Assembly (NCBI RefSeq): GCF_014204625.1
Contig: NZ_JACHLU010000001.1
Span: forward strand, 186,001-250,000
Length of the DNA: 64,000 nt
Source: Gillisella vitis
Lineage (GTDB): Bacteria > Pseudomonadota > Alphaproteobacteria > Rhizobiales > Rhizobiaceae
Direction of reading: 5' to 3'
The notes under the pieces were generated by a model. It did not search any database, was not told the DNA's origin, and worked only from the letters and a program-made list of their open reading frames with translations. Positions within the stretch are counted from its first letter, which is position 1, and the number at the start of each line of letters is the position of its first letter. Below are positions 9,543 through 17,937 of the stretch, one piece after another. A program made the position numbers and the translations under genes.

Positions 9543-10125
9543 TCTTGGCACACGGGAGACTGAATTTGCCTATTCGCGGTTTGATCCGGATATAAAACGG
9601 ACGATCAGCTTTCGGCTTTTGGAAAAAGAGCGGGATCTGGAGCTGTTATGGCGATGGATGAACCAGCCGCATGTGGTGCCTCAATGGAAAATGGCCAAGC
9701 CCATCGCGGATATAGCCAGCTACATTGATGCCAATCTGCGTGATCCCCATCAAGACCCTTATATTGGCTTTATCGACGGCACGCCGATGAGCTATTGGGA
9801 AGCCTATTGGGCCAAGGATGACATCCTCGGCCAGCACTATCCGGCACAGGACAAGGATAGAGGCTGGCACATGCTGGTTGGCGAACCCGATTTTTTCGGG
9901 CGCGGCCATGCGCCTGCAATCATTCGCGCCTTCACACGTTTTTTGTTTCTGGATGATCCGGCAACCATGAAGGTGGTCGGTGAACCGAGCGTCGAAGCCA
10001 AAAAGCTGCTTCGCTACGCACCTGTGTGCGCCTTCGAGGAACAGGGCGAAATCGACCTTCCTGACAAGCGGGCAAAATTGATGTTTTGCCACCGTGACCG
10101 TTTCACCCAACAATTTGGATTATAA
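9535..10125 (+). CDS. rhbD: Siderophore N-acetyltransferase, GNAT family (RhbD / IucB-like)
   Basis: A 196-residue GNAT acyltransferase of the IucB type. It is expected to acylate an N-hydroxylated diaminopropane, completing the hydroxamate. Typical elements are [24 protein letters not shown] and the acyl-CoA binding region [17 protein letters not shown] 9535 overlaps the rhbC end by 8 bases, and the next gene begins 2 bases after its stop. A longer relative is coded at 16859-17929, sharing WMN-P, YWAK-D and DRG-H patterns, so the cluster holds two such enzymes that may use different acyl donors. Confidence 0.85.
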   Translation: MLDLGTRETEFAYSRFDPDIKRTISFRLLEKERDLELLWRWMNQPHVVPQWKMAKPIADIASYIDANLRDPHQDPYIGFIDGTPMSYWEAYWAKDDILGQHYPAQDKDRGWHMLVGEPDFFGRGHAPAIIRAFTRFLFLDDPATMKVVGEPSVEAKKLLRYAPVCAFEEQGEIDLPDKRAKLMFCHRDRFTQQFGL

Positions 10126-10127
10126 TC

Positions 10128-11492
10128 ATGCTGAATCTTGATCTTGCCGGCATTGGCATTGGGCCGTTCAATCTCGGTCTTGCCGCGCTCTCCTCTTCGC
10201 ATCCGCACCTGTCCACGGCCTTCCTTGAGAAAAAGCCGGAATTTCGCTGGCATGAAGGCCTGATCTTGCCGGGCACCACGCTGCAAGTTCCGTTTATGGC
10301 GGACCTTGTGACGATGGCAGACCCCACCCATCGCCTGAGCTTTCTCAACTATCTGGCAACCCACAACCGGCTCTATAAATTCTATTTCTATGAGCACTTC
10401 ATGATTCCCAGAGAGGAATATGATCACTATTGCCGCTGGGCATCAAAAGAGCTTGCTTCATGTCGTTTTGGCGAGAATGTTGTGGGCGTCTCTTATGATC
10501 GCGCAAGCGAGCGTTTTGTGATTGAGAGTGACAATGCGTCTGCTGGCAGGCGAAAATACCAGAGCCGCAACCTCGCAATCGGCGTTGGCACGTCACCAGA
10601 TTTGCCAAAGTGGGCAAAAATAACCACCACGGCCCCGGTGATCCATTCGAGCGAATTTGGCAAACGTCGTGCTGAACTGGAAAAAGTGCAGCGTGTGACG
10701 GTCGTGGGTTCCGGCCAAAGTGCTGCCGAATGCGTTCTGGCTCTTTTCAATGCCCTGACACCGGAAATGGTTGAAGCCGGGGCATCCATCCAATGGGTCA
10801 CGCGCTCCGCAGGCTTCTTCCCGATGGAATATTCCAAGCTGGGCCTGGAATATTTCACGCCAGACTACATGCGGCATTTCCACACCATTCCTGCCGCGCA
10901 ACGCCGCGATATTGTTGCGGGGCAGGGCCTGCTTTACAAGGGCATCAGCTTCTCAACCATTGGCGAGATTTTTGATCTCCTCTATCAGCGCTCCGTTGGC
11001 GGCCGCAATCCGGGTCTGACCCTGTTGTCCAATGCGGGTGTAGAAACGCTGGAGCACGCAGGCCACGGCGACGGTTTGCGCCTGACAGTACGCCATAATC
11101 ATCTCAATGAGACGGCAAGCATCGAGACCGATGCCGTTGTTGCGGCAACCGGCTATCTCCATGCATGGCCGCAATGGATGGAAGAGCTGAAAGGCGATGT
11201 GCTCAAGACCAGTCAAAACGGCGATCTGATCATTGGTAACGATTTTCGCGCCCAGCGTTGCGATGGCGGCAAGGGCAGTATTTTTGTCCAGAATGCCGAA
11301 ACCTTCCACCATGGCGTCGGTGCGCCAGACCTTGGCCTCGGTGCCTATCGCAACGCGGTCATCCTCAACCAGTTGCTCGGCAAAGACCACTACCGCGTTG
11401 ATGCCCCAACTGCATTTCAAAGTTTTGGCCTGCCTTCTGGCAAGGCCGAACCCGTTTCCATCACAGGAGGCCTCTATGCCCGCGCATCATGA
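10128..11492 (+). CDS. rhbE: Flavin-dependent amine N-monooxygenase (RhbE / IucD-like)
   Basis: A 454-residue FAD- and NADPH-dependent N-hydroxylase of the IucD / PvdA family. It probably hydroxylates a primary amine of 1,3-diaminopropane to start hydroxamate formation. The FAD site GIGIGPFNLGLAAL is at the N-terminus. The FLVTM-type flavin loop appears as DLVTMADPTHRLSFLNYL. The NADPH site is VVGSGQSAAE, and the late ATGY motif is present (VVAATGYLHAWP). It starts 2 bases after rhbD and overlaps the following synthetase by 17 bases. Confidence in the class is high; the exact amine is inferred from rhbA and rhbB. Confidence 0.88.
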   Translation: MLNLDLAGIGIGPFNLGLAALSSSHPHLSTAFLEKKPEFRWHEGLILPGTTLQVPFMADLVTMADPTHRLSFLNYLATHNRLYKFYFYEHFMIPREEYDHYCRWASKELASCRFGENVVGVSYDRASERFVIESDNASAGRRKYQSRNLAIGVGTSPDLPKWAKITTTAPVIHSSEFGKRRAELEKVQRVTVVGSGQSAAECVLALFNALTPEMVEAGASIQWVTRSAGFFPMEYSKLGLEYFTPDYMRHFHTIPAAQRRDIVAGQGLLYKGISFSTIGEIFDLLYQRSVGGRNPGLTLLSNAGVETLEHAGHGDGLRLTVRHNHLNETASIETDAVVAATGYLHAWPQWMEELKGDVLKTSQNGDLIIGNDFRAQRCDGGKGSIFVQNAETFHHGVGAPDLGLGAYRNAVILNQLLGKDHYRVDAPTAFQSFGLPSGKAEPVSITGGLYARAS

Positions 11493-13281
11493 TCCTATTT
11501 TTAACAAAGCTTTTTCTAAAGAACTCTGGCAGCGCGTTTCATCGCGCTTGCTTGCCAAAGTCATCGAAGAATTCGCCTATGAGCGTGTCTTCGAGGTTCA
11601 GACTGAAAAAAACGGGCATTACCGAATTGATCTGGGAGATGCCACCTATCGTTTTCGCGCCAAGCGCTATGTTTTCGACAATCTCTCGGTCGAGGCGGAC
11701 AGCATCACCAAGACACAAGCCGGTGTTAGCGTGGCACTGCATGATCCACTGGCCTTTTGTGCCGATGTGCTGCCGCAGCTTGGCGTCAAGCCAATGACGG
11801 TTGCCCATTTCATCAAGGAACTTGGCAATACGCTCAATGCTGATGCGCATATCGCCGCCCGTGCCGTCAAGACCGGGGCAGAACTGGCGGAGCTGGATGA
11901 CATCCATATGGAGGGAGAGACAACCGGACATCCTTGGGTGACGGTCAGCAAGGGGCGCATTGGCCTCGGTTATGCCGATTATCTGGCCTATACACCGGAA
12001 AACCAGACAGCAACCACAGTGCTTTGGCTGGCCGTGAGCAAAGAGCGGGCTTCATTTGTCGGCGAGGACAACTTGTCCAACGAGGGGTTGGTGCGTGAGG
12101 CTGTCGGCGCGGACCGCTATGCGGAATTTCTGACAACGCTTTCGCGTTCTGGTGGGTCCACGGACAGCCATTGGATGATGCCGGTGCATCCATGGCAGTG
12201 GGATCATATGATCATCCCGCATTTTGCCTCGGATGTTGCCGCAGGGCATATTGTCTTCCTTGGGCAAGGGGATGATCTCTATCTGCCACAGCAATCGGTT
12301 CGAACACTGTCGAATGTGTCCAACCCGGAAAAATCCACACTGAAATTGTGCATGACAATTCTGAATACGGCGGTGTATCGCGGCATTCCGGGCAAGCGCG
12401 CCTTGACGGCTGCACCATTGACCAGCTGGCTCGACCAAATGCTGGAGAGAGACCATTTTCTCTCACAGGATTGCGGCCTTGTGCTGCTGGGTGAGCGCGC
12501 CGGTATGCATTATGTCCACCCGCAATTTTCAACGATTGATGGTGCTCCCTACCAGTTTAACGAGATGCTCGGCTGCATGTGGCGCGATAGTTTGAGCGCC
12601 CATCTCAAGCCCGGTGAAACCGGCCTGCCGCTTGCCGCATTTCTCCATGCAGGGGCCGATGGCAAGCCAGTGGTTCAGGCGCTGGCCGAAAAGGCCGGTC
12701 TCTCGGTATCGGACTGGATGGCACGTTTCTTCGATGTGGTCATTCCGCCGGTTCTGCATCTGTTGGCAAAACATGGTCTGGCCTTTTCGGCGCATGGACA
12801 GAATGCAACGCTGATCTTGAAAAATGGACGGCCAGAAAGGCTGGCGCTGCGCGATTTCATTGATGATGTCATCGTCTGCGATCAGGAATTTGCTGAAAGT
12901 GCCAGCTTGCCACCAGAGGTCAGGAGTGTGTTGCTCTCGCTTCCCGCCGATTTCCTCATTCATTTCATCCAGACCACATTGTTTGTCTGCGTTTTCCGCT
13001 ATATTTCGGTTCTGCTGGATCAACGTTCAGGCCTGTCGGAAGACACATTCTGGGGCCTCGCACGGGAAACTGTCCTGCGCTATCAAAAGCAGTTCCCTGA
13101 TATGGAAGAACGCTTCAAGATCTTTGATCTGTTTGGCGAAGACTATCCGCGCCTTTGCCTCAATCGGGTGCGCCTGTTCACCCATGGCTATGCCGATGAT
13201 GATGAACGCCCGGTTCCTGATTTTCAGGGCATGGTCGACAATCCACTCACCGCCTTTGAACGTCAGAGCAAAGCCGCTTGA
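11476..13281 (+). CDS. rhbF: NRPS-independent siderophore synthetase, IucA/IucC family (RhbF-like)
   Basis: The second IucA/IucC synthetase, 601 residues. It shares with RhbC the central MPVHPWQWDHM, a QSVRTLSN loop and the HLLAKHGLAFSAHGQN segment, and is expected to attach the second hydroxamate arm to citrate. ATG 11476 is preceded by a strong ACAGGAGG site inside the end of rhbE (17-base overlap). The frame is open 243 bases further upstream, but that part is a shadow of rhbE. It is the last gene of the forward operon: a strong hairpin follows at 13307-13336, and then the AraC gene on the other strand. Confidence 0.88.
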   Translation: MPAHHDPIFNKAFSKELWQRVSSRLLAKVIEEFAYERVFEVQTEKNGHYRIDLGDATYRFRAKRYVFDNLSVEADSITKTQAGVSVALHDPLAFCADVLPQLGVKPMTVAHFIKELGNTLNADAHIAARAVKTGAELAELDDIHMEGETTGHPWVTVSKGRIGLGYADYLAYTPENQTATTVLWLAVSKERASFVGEDNLSNEGLVREAVGADRYAEFLTTLSRSGGSTDSHWMMPVHPWQWDHMIIPHFASDVAAGHIVFLGQGDDLYLPQQSVRTLSNVSNPEKSTLKLCMTILNTAVYRGIPGKRALTAAPLTSWLDQMLERDHFLSQDCGLVLLGERAGMHYVHPQFSTIDGAPYQFNEMLGCMWRDSLSAHLKPGETGLPLAAFLHAGADGKPVVQALAEKAGLSVSDWMARFFDVVIPPVLHLLAKHGLAFSAHGQNATLILKNGRPERLALRDFIDDVIVCDQEFAESASLPPEVRSVLLSLPADFLIHFIQTTLFVCVFRYISVLLDQRSGLSEDTFWGLARETVLRYQKQFPDMEERFKIFDLFGEDYPRLCLNRVRLFTHGYADDDERPVPDFQGMVDNPLTAFERQSKAA

Positions 13282-13306
13282 CCACGCTTTTGAAAGAGCA
13301 CTTTGC

Positions 13307-13336
13307 CAGCAGCCACCCCGAAGGGGGTGGCTGTTG
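13307..13336. terminator. Two-way terminator hairpin between rhbF and the AraC gene
   Basis: The stem CAGCCACCCC pairs with GGGGTGGCTG around a GAAG loop (13310-13333), extended by two or three weaker pairs. It lies in the 65-base gap between two convergent genes. It has no long T run, but its position and strength fit termination from both sides. Confidence 0.7.
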
Positions 13337-13346
13337 CAGCACCATC

Positions 13347-14348
13347 TCAGGCACCACCATTTGCGGCCCGGCGCAAATCTGACGGGCGGGTTCCATAACG
13401 GCTTCGAAACGTTCTATTGAAATAGGAAAGATCATTGAAGCCAACATTATAGGCAATCTGGCTGATCGGAACGGTTGCGGCCTCAGACAGGATCATGCCT
13501 TGGGCAAGCGCTAAGCGCCGTCCCAGCACATAGCTTGAATAGGTTGTTCCCTCCCGATTGAAGAGCTTTTGAATGGCGCGCGGGGTAATTCCTTGCGCTT
13601 CGGCCACCTGGGCAATCGAAAATGACCCGTCCGCAAGATTTTCCTCAATCAGCGCCTTGATCGAACTCAGCCTGCTCAGAGACATGTCCGATGGTTCGGC
13701 TTTGCCGAGATGTTGAACAAGCACCGGCAACAGACCATAAAAATGGTCCACCATCATGCCAGCATCCTGTTGGCTATGATACTCCTGCCGTAAAAGGTAT
13801 CCGGCGTAATTGGTCAAGAGCTGCAACGGAAGACAATCGGCTTCAAGCGGGCGCATGATGATCGGCCGGAGAAGGTCTTTTGCCGAGGTGAATGCATGGC
13901 TCGATATATGGGCGCAATCAAGCCGCCCACCTTCATTGAGTGTTATCCTGGATGGCGCGTCGGAGGTCAGAAAAATGACATCTCCCTTTTTCAGTTCTGC
14001 ACTTCGCCGACCATGATGCACCATGAGCGGACCATCCATGGCGCGCAAGATCACAATGCCAGCGTCAGAGGCACCGGTTGCCGAAAGCATTAATGGTGCC
14101 TTTGGCAAATAAAGCGTTGCCAGAGAAAGGGAAACATGACGCCAGAACAGGCCAGTCACCCCGGAAAGGTTACCGTTTTCAACCGTAATCGTTGCCTCAC
14201 CGAGTATATCCAGCAAAACGCTGCGACACATGATCCTGCTCTCAATATCAGGCAGAGAAACCGCTCCAAATTTATGCGGACGAATAGTCTCCATCGGCAA
14301 GACCGCTTTCCTGTTCAAGTTCGCACCAGTCCAAATGAGGTTCGCCAT
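13347..14348 (-). CDS. AraC-family activator of the siderophore locus (RhrA-like)
   Basis: A 333-residue AraC-type regulator. The N-terminal part is a ligand-binding or dimerisation domain. The last 100 residues hold the double helix-turn-helix: SIAQVAEAQGITPRAIQKLF and then ISQIAYNVGFNDLSYFNRTF. RhrA of S. meliloti occupies the same place between rhbF and rhtA and activates both. The gene diverges from the TonB receptor; the shared gap contains one of two near-identical 20-base elements that could be its target. The start is unsure: ATG 14348 is the longest, and ATG 14294 (METIRPHKFG) is possible. Confidence 0.82.
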   Translation of the reverse strand: MANLIWTGANLNRKAVLPMETIRPHKFGAVSLPDIESRIMCRSVLLDILGEATITVENGNLSGVTGLFWRHVSLSLATLYLPKAPLMLSATGASDAGIVILRAMDGPLMVHHGRRSAELKKGDVIFLTSDAPSRITLNEGGRLDCAHISSHAFTSAKDLLRPIIMRPLEADCLPLQLLTNYAGYLLRQEYHSQQDAGMMVDHFYGLLPVLVQHLGKAEPSDMSLSRLSSIKALIEENLADGSFSIAQVAEAQGITPRAIQKLFNREGTTYSSYVLGRRLALAQGMILSEAATVPISQIAYNVGFNDLSYFNRTFRSRYGTRPSDLRRAANGGA

Positions 14349-14378
14349 AATCCAAGCGATGCAATTTTATATCCCATA

Positions 14379-14398
14379 AAACATGAGTTAAATAGTCC
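14379..14398 (+). promoter_or_regulatory. Candidate iron-responsive or AraC-type operator upstream of the TonB receptor
   Basis: A 20-base element starting AAACATGAGT and ending ATAGTCC, 17/20 identical to 3612-3631 and also containing TGA-N9-TCC. It lies in the gap between the divergent AraC gene (start 14348) and the receptor (ATG 14464), so it could serve both. Confidence 0.5.
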
Positions 14399-14463
14399 GA
14401 TATTGCGGATTTGCAAACTGCGCACACGAACTTGTGGGTTATTTTATACGCTTAGGGGGCACT

Positions 14464-16713
14464 ATGGGAAATCATTATACGGACCGTATCAGGCTTTTTG
14501 CCATCGCTGGAAGCATGGTTGCGGCAACGGGGGCGTTCGCGCAAGATACAAATCAACAGGGCGCTACGGCGGATCAGAATAACAATCAGGCCAACGAAAC
14601 AGTGCTGGACGCAATTGTTGTCACCGGGGGACGCTCACCGCAGCAAATTTCAGAAACCGCCCGCACGATTTATGTGGTGAAGTCGGAAGACATTCAGGCT
14701 CAGGCCCGTTCAGGCAAGACCCTGCAACAAATTCTGGGCGAAACCATTCCCAGTTTTGATCCTGCCAGCACCGGTGCCCGCACATCATACGGACAAAATT
14801 TGCGCGGACGCAGCGCTCTCGTGCTGATTGATGGCGTGTCGATGAACTCTGCCCGCTCCCTCAGCCGCCAGTTTGACTCGATCGATCCTTTTAATATTGA
14901 ACGTGTCGAAGTGCTGTCAGGAGCAACGTCGCTTTATGGCGGCAACGCCACAGGCGGTATCATCAATATCATCACCAAAAAGGGCAAGGATGCAAAGCCC
15001 GGCCTCCACGCTGAAACCACCGTCGGCGTTGGTAGCGGATTTGCAGGACACAAGGATTTTGACCGCAATGCGGCGGGTGCCGTGAGTTATAACGGCGAAA
15101 ACTGGGATGGGCGGCTGTCCATATCCGGCAATAAGAGCGGTGCCTTTTATGATGGGTCAGGCACAATGCTCATTCCTGATATTACCCAGACATCAACGGC
15201 CTTCAATGAACGGCTTGATCTGATGGGTTCTTTTGGGGTGCAAATTGACGAAGATCGTCGCCTGGAACTGTCGGGCCAATATTTCGACAGCCAACAGGAG
15301 TCCGATTACGGCCTGTATTACGGCCGCAATTTTGCAGCGCTCGCCAACCCAAGCCTGTTTGAAACACGCGATGGATACACATCGGATTTCAACCCCAAGA
15401 CACGCCGCTCCATGTTCAATGTCACCTATACGGATGACGATGTGCTGGGGCAGAAGCTCTTGCTGCAAGGTTCTTACCGTAGCGAAAAATTGCAATTCAA
15501 TCCTTTCCCATCGGGCAGCTATTTTGCCGGCAGCTCGCAGAACACCGATTACTATGGTGTGAAGGCAGCCATGGTTGCCGAACCGACAGACCGTCTCAAG
15601 ATTACCTATGGTATTGATGCCGATAAGGATTCGTTTTCCTCCCATCAAAATGTTTTCGATATGACTCTTGCTGCTCAAACAGGCGGCTTAGACTTCAGGA
15701 CTATTGGAATAACGGGATTATATCCGACAATCGACGTTTCAACGGTTGCCGGGTTTGCAGAAGCTTCTTATGAGGCAACGGATAGGCTTACCCTCAGCAG
15801 TGGCGTCCGGTATCAGTTTGTCAACACCGAAGTGTCGGACTTTGTTGGTGCAACCCAGCAGATTGCCATTCTGCAAGGACGGGCAACCTCGGCGCAAGCC
15901 ATTCCCGGCGGTGAAGCCAGCTATGATGCAGCCCTGTTCAATGCAGGCGCGGTTTATGAATTGACACCAGTACAGCAAGTCTATGCGAACTTCAGTCAGG
16001 GCTTTGAACTGCCTGATCCCGCAAAATATTATGGCGTGGGAACGTATTCTCTGGCTGGCGGTCAATATACGCTGCTCAACAGCGTCAACGTAACAGAGTC
16101 CTCTCTTCAGGCCATCAAGACAAACTCGTTTGAGGTCGGCTACCGCCTGGATGATGGCACCTATAACTTTGAAACCGCAGCCTATTACTCCACGTCAGAC
16201 CGCTCCATCAACCTCAACCGCACAACGCTGACCATTGATGTTGTCAATCAGGATCGCCGCGTCTACGGCATCGAGGGAACGGCTGGTGTAAAGTTCGACA
16301 ATGGCTTCAATGTTGGCGTTCTGGGACAGTGGGTCAAAACCGAAGTGAAAGGCACCGACGGCTGGGAAAATGACACAGTCGGAACGGCAAGCGTATCCAA
16401 GGCGGGAGGTTATGTTGGATGGACCGATGAGGCTCTCAGCCTCAAATTTTCAGGCCAACATGTCTTCGGTCTTTCTGATGCAGATGGCTTCCATATTGAT
16501 GGCTATACCGTGTTTGACCTCACAGGTGCCTACACCTTCAAGAGCACAGATACGACCATCAATTTTGGCATCCAGAACGTCTTTGATACCGATTATACCA
16601 CGATCTGGGGTTCTCGCGCCAAGGCGCTTTATGGAGCACTGGCAGACGAATCCGTGTTTAATTACAAGGGGCGAGGCCGCACCTTTGGTATCTCTGTGAC
16701 GAAAGTGTTTTAA
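14464..16713 (+). CDS. rhtA: TonB-dependent ferric-siderophore outer-membrane receptor (RhtA-like)
   Basis: A 749-residue TonB-dependent receptor. A signal peptide ends near AFA-Q (about residue 26). A TonB-box-like DAIVVTGG follows, then a plug domain (RTIYVVKSEDIQA to GGIINIITKKG) and a long beta-barrel ending in aromatic Phe (ISVTKVF), as outer-membrane barrels do. ATG 14464 is preceded by AGGGGGC; a GTG 30 bases upstream is less likely. It should import the ferric siderophore made by the neighbouring genes. It is divergent from the AraC regulator, with a candidate operator in the gap. Confidence 0.9.
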   Translation: MGNHYTDRIRLFAIAGSMVAATGAFAQDTNQQGATADQNNNQANETVLDAIVVTGGRSPQQISETARTIYVVKSEDIQAQARSGKTLQQILGETIPSFDPASTGARTSYGQNLRGRSALVLIDGVSMNSARSLSRQFDSIDPFNIERVEVLSGATSLYGGNATGGIINIITKKGKDAKPGLHAETTVGVGSGFAGHKDFDRNAAGAVSYNGENWDGRLSISGNKSGAFYDGSGTMLIPDITQTSTAFNERLDLMGSFGVQIDEDRRLELSGQYFDSQQESDYGLYYGRNFAALANPSLFETRDGYTSDFNPKTRRSMFNVTYTDDDVLGQKLLLQGSYRSEKLQFNPFPSGSYFAGSSQNTDYYGVKAAMVAEPTDRLKITYGIDADKDSFSSHQNVFDMTLAAQTGGLDFRTIGITGLYPTIDVSTVAGFAEASYEATDRLTLSSGVRYQFVNTEVSDFVGATQQIAILQGRATSAQAIPGGEASYDAALFNAGAVYELTPVQQVYANFSQGFELPDPAKYYGVGTYSLAGGQYTLLNSVNVTESSLQAIKTNSFEVGYRLDDGTYNFETAAYYSTSDRSINLNRTTLTIDVVNQDRRVYGIEGTAGVKFDNGFNVGVLGQWVKTEVKGTDGWENDTVGTASVSKAGGYVGWTDEALSLKFSGQHVFGLSDADGFHIDGYTVFDLTGAYTFKSTDTTINFGIQNVFDTDYTTIWGSRAKALYGALADESVFNYKGRGRTFGISVTKVF

Positions 16714-16745
16714 TCCAGCCGTTCCGTTCAGACGCACGAGAGTTT

Positions 16746-16838
16746 GTCAGGAAAAAGTGGAACCCGATTTTTCCGAAGAAACAACCGATCACAAAGGAAC
16801 CGAGAGCCTGTCAGGTTCAACATCAACCTGACAGGCTT
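16746..16838 (+). repeat. Dispersed intergenic repeat, RIME-like (copy A), with 12-bp hairpin
   Basis: The first half reads GGAAAAAGTGGAACCCGATT and onwards. The second half is a perfect hairpin, GCCTGTCAGGTT (16806-16817) with AACCTGACAGGC (16825-16836) and a 7-base loop. Related copies lie at 25250-25321 (reverse strand) and 61409-61475. The pattern resembles rhizobial intergenic mosaic elements known to me; the assignment is from memory. It may also act as a hairpin between the receptor and acyltransferase messages. Confidence 0.65.
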
Positions 16839-16858
16839 GAGCGAGGTGCTCAAATACC

Positions 16859-17929
16859 ATGAACATATCTCATCTGGCCAGCGCATCCCACGGACCTCTG
16901 TTTCGGGCCTTTACGTCCCACAGCTCTGGTCCACTTGTCATTGAGCGTCACGAGACTGGTCTTGTTGTTTCGAACAGGGAGGGTGGCCAAACCATCCTTT
17001 CACTATCGGGGCAGGCTCCGGTTATGCTTGCTGCCACGCATCACGCGATCAGCAATGACGAAATGGGGTTCAAAACCGCCTGTGCCGCGTTGGAATTTCT
17101 GTTTTCAACAGAGCCGGATATTGCCTCTGTGTGCCTGGCTGGAGAAGGGTGGGCAGACATCATCCCATCCCTTGTTCAGCGCGGACTTTGCGTGCCCGAT
17201 CCCACCAGTTCGACACAATTTCTGGTGCTGGCAGACATGTTCTGGCAGATTCCCGACTTTTGGAACGCAACGGTTTCGCCAGCTTATCCGAGGCATGATA
17301 TTTTTGATGGCAAAACATTTCACCCTGTCAGGCCACCAAAACCAACGGGCAGGCTTTATACACGTTTCATTCCATGGCTGGAGGGTGTCCTATCCTTTGA
17401 TGCTGCGACACATGATGATCTACCCCACCTGCATCGATGGATGAACAACCCACGCATCGACGAATTCTGGCACGAAGCGGGCGATCAGGCGCGCCACACC
17501 GCCTATCTGGACATCATGCTGAATGACCCGCATGTGTTGCCTGTGATCGGCCGTTTTAACAATCAACCCTTTTCCTATTTTGAAGTCTATTGGGCAAAAG
17601 AAGACCTCATCGGCACCTATTGCAATGCCGGAGATTATGATCGCGGCTGCCACGTTATCATTGGTGAGGAGGAGTACCGCGGCAAGGCCTGGTTTACGGC
17701 ATGGCTGCCATCGTTGTTGCATTACATGTTTTTAGACGACGCACGCACGCAAAGAATCGTGCAGGAACCTCAGGCAAACCATTATCGGCAACTGAAAAAT
17801 CTGCATCGATCCGGGTTCTCCCATATAGGGACGGTCGACTTTCCGGGAAAAAGGGCTGCACTCCTGTCGATTACACGTCAGCATTTCTTTTCAAGCCGGT
17901 TGTGGCATCCGCAGCCCGCCAGGTCGTGA
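16859..17929 (+). CDS. Siderophore acyltransferase with extra N-terminal domain, GNAT family
   Basis: A 356-residue protein. The C-terminal 190 residues are an IucB/RhbD-type GNAT domain (HRWMNNPRIDEFW, SYFEVYWAKED, YDRGCHVIIGEEEY). About 160 residues of less clear N-terminal sequence precede it. S. meliloti has a comparable extra acyltransferase beside rhb (SMa2339), proposed to add the 2-decenoyl lipid of rhizobactin 1021. This gene is a candidate for that step, and the AT-ER and thioesterase at the left edge could supply the acyl group. It follows the receptor after a repeat-bearing gap and runs into the reductase gene 8 bases later. Confidence 0.72.
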   Translation: MNISHLASASHGPLFRAFTSHSSGPLVIERHETGLVVSNREGGQTILSLSGQAPVMLAATHHAISNDEMGFKTACAALEFLFSTEPDIASVCLAGEGWADIIPSLVQRGLCVPDPTSSTQFLVLADMFWQIPDFWNATVSPAYPRHDIFDGKTFHPVRPPKPTGRLYTRFIPWLEGVLSFDAATHDDLPHLHRWMNNPRIDEFWHEAGDQARHTAYLDIMLNDPHVLPVIGRFNNQPFSYFEVYWAKEDLIGTYCNAGDYDRGCHVIIGEEEYRGKAWFTAWLPSLLHYMFLDDARTQRIVQEPQANHYRQLKNLHRSGFSHIGTVDFPGKRAALLSITRQHFFSSRLWHPQPARS

Positions 17930-17937
17930 GGCTTTTC

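Noticed and set aside
13307-13336. Reading the GC-rich hairpin as an attachment site or recombination end
   Set aside because: No direct repeat partner, tRNA or integrase nearby; it is simply a terminator between convergent genes.
17701-17937. Upstream extension of the siderophore-interacting protein frame
   Set aside because: Overlaps the acyltransferase gene in another frame; the DUF2218 part begins only after 17938.
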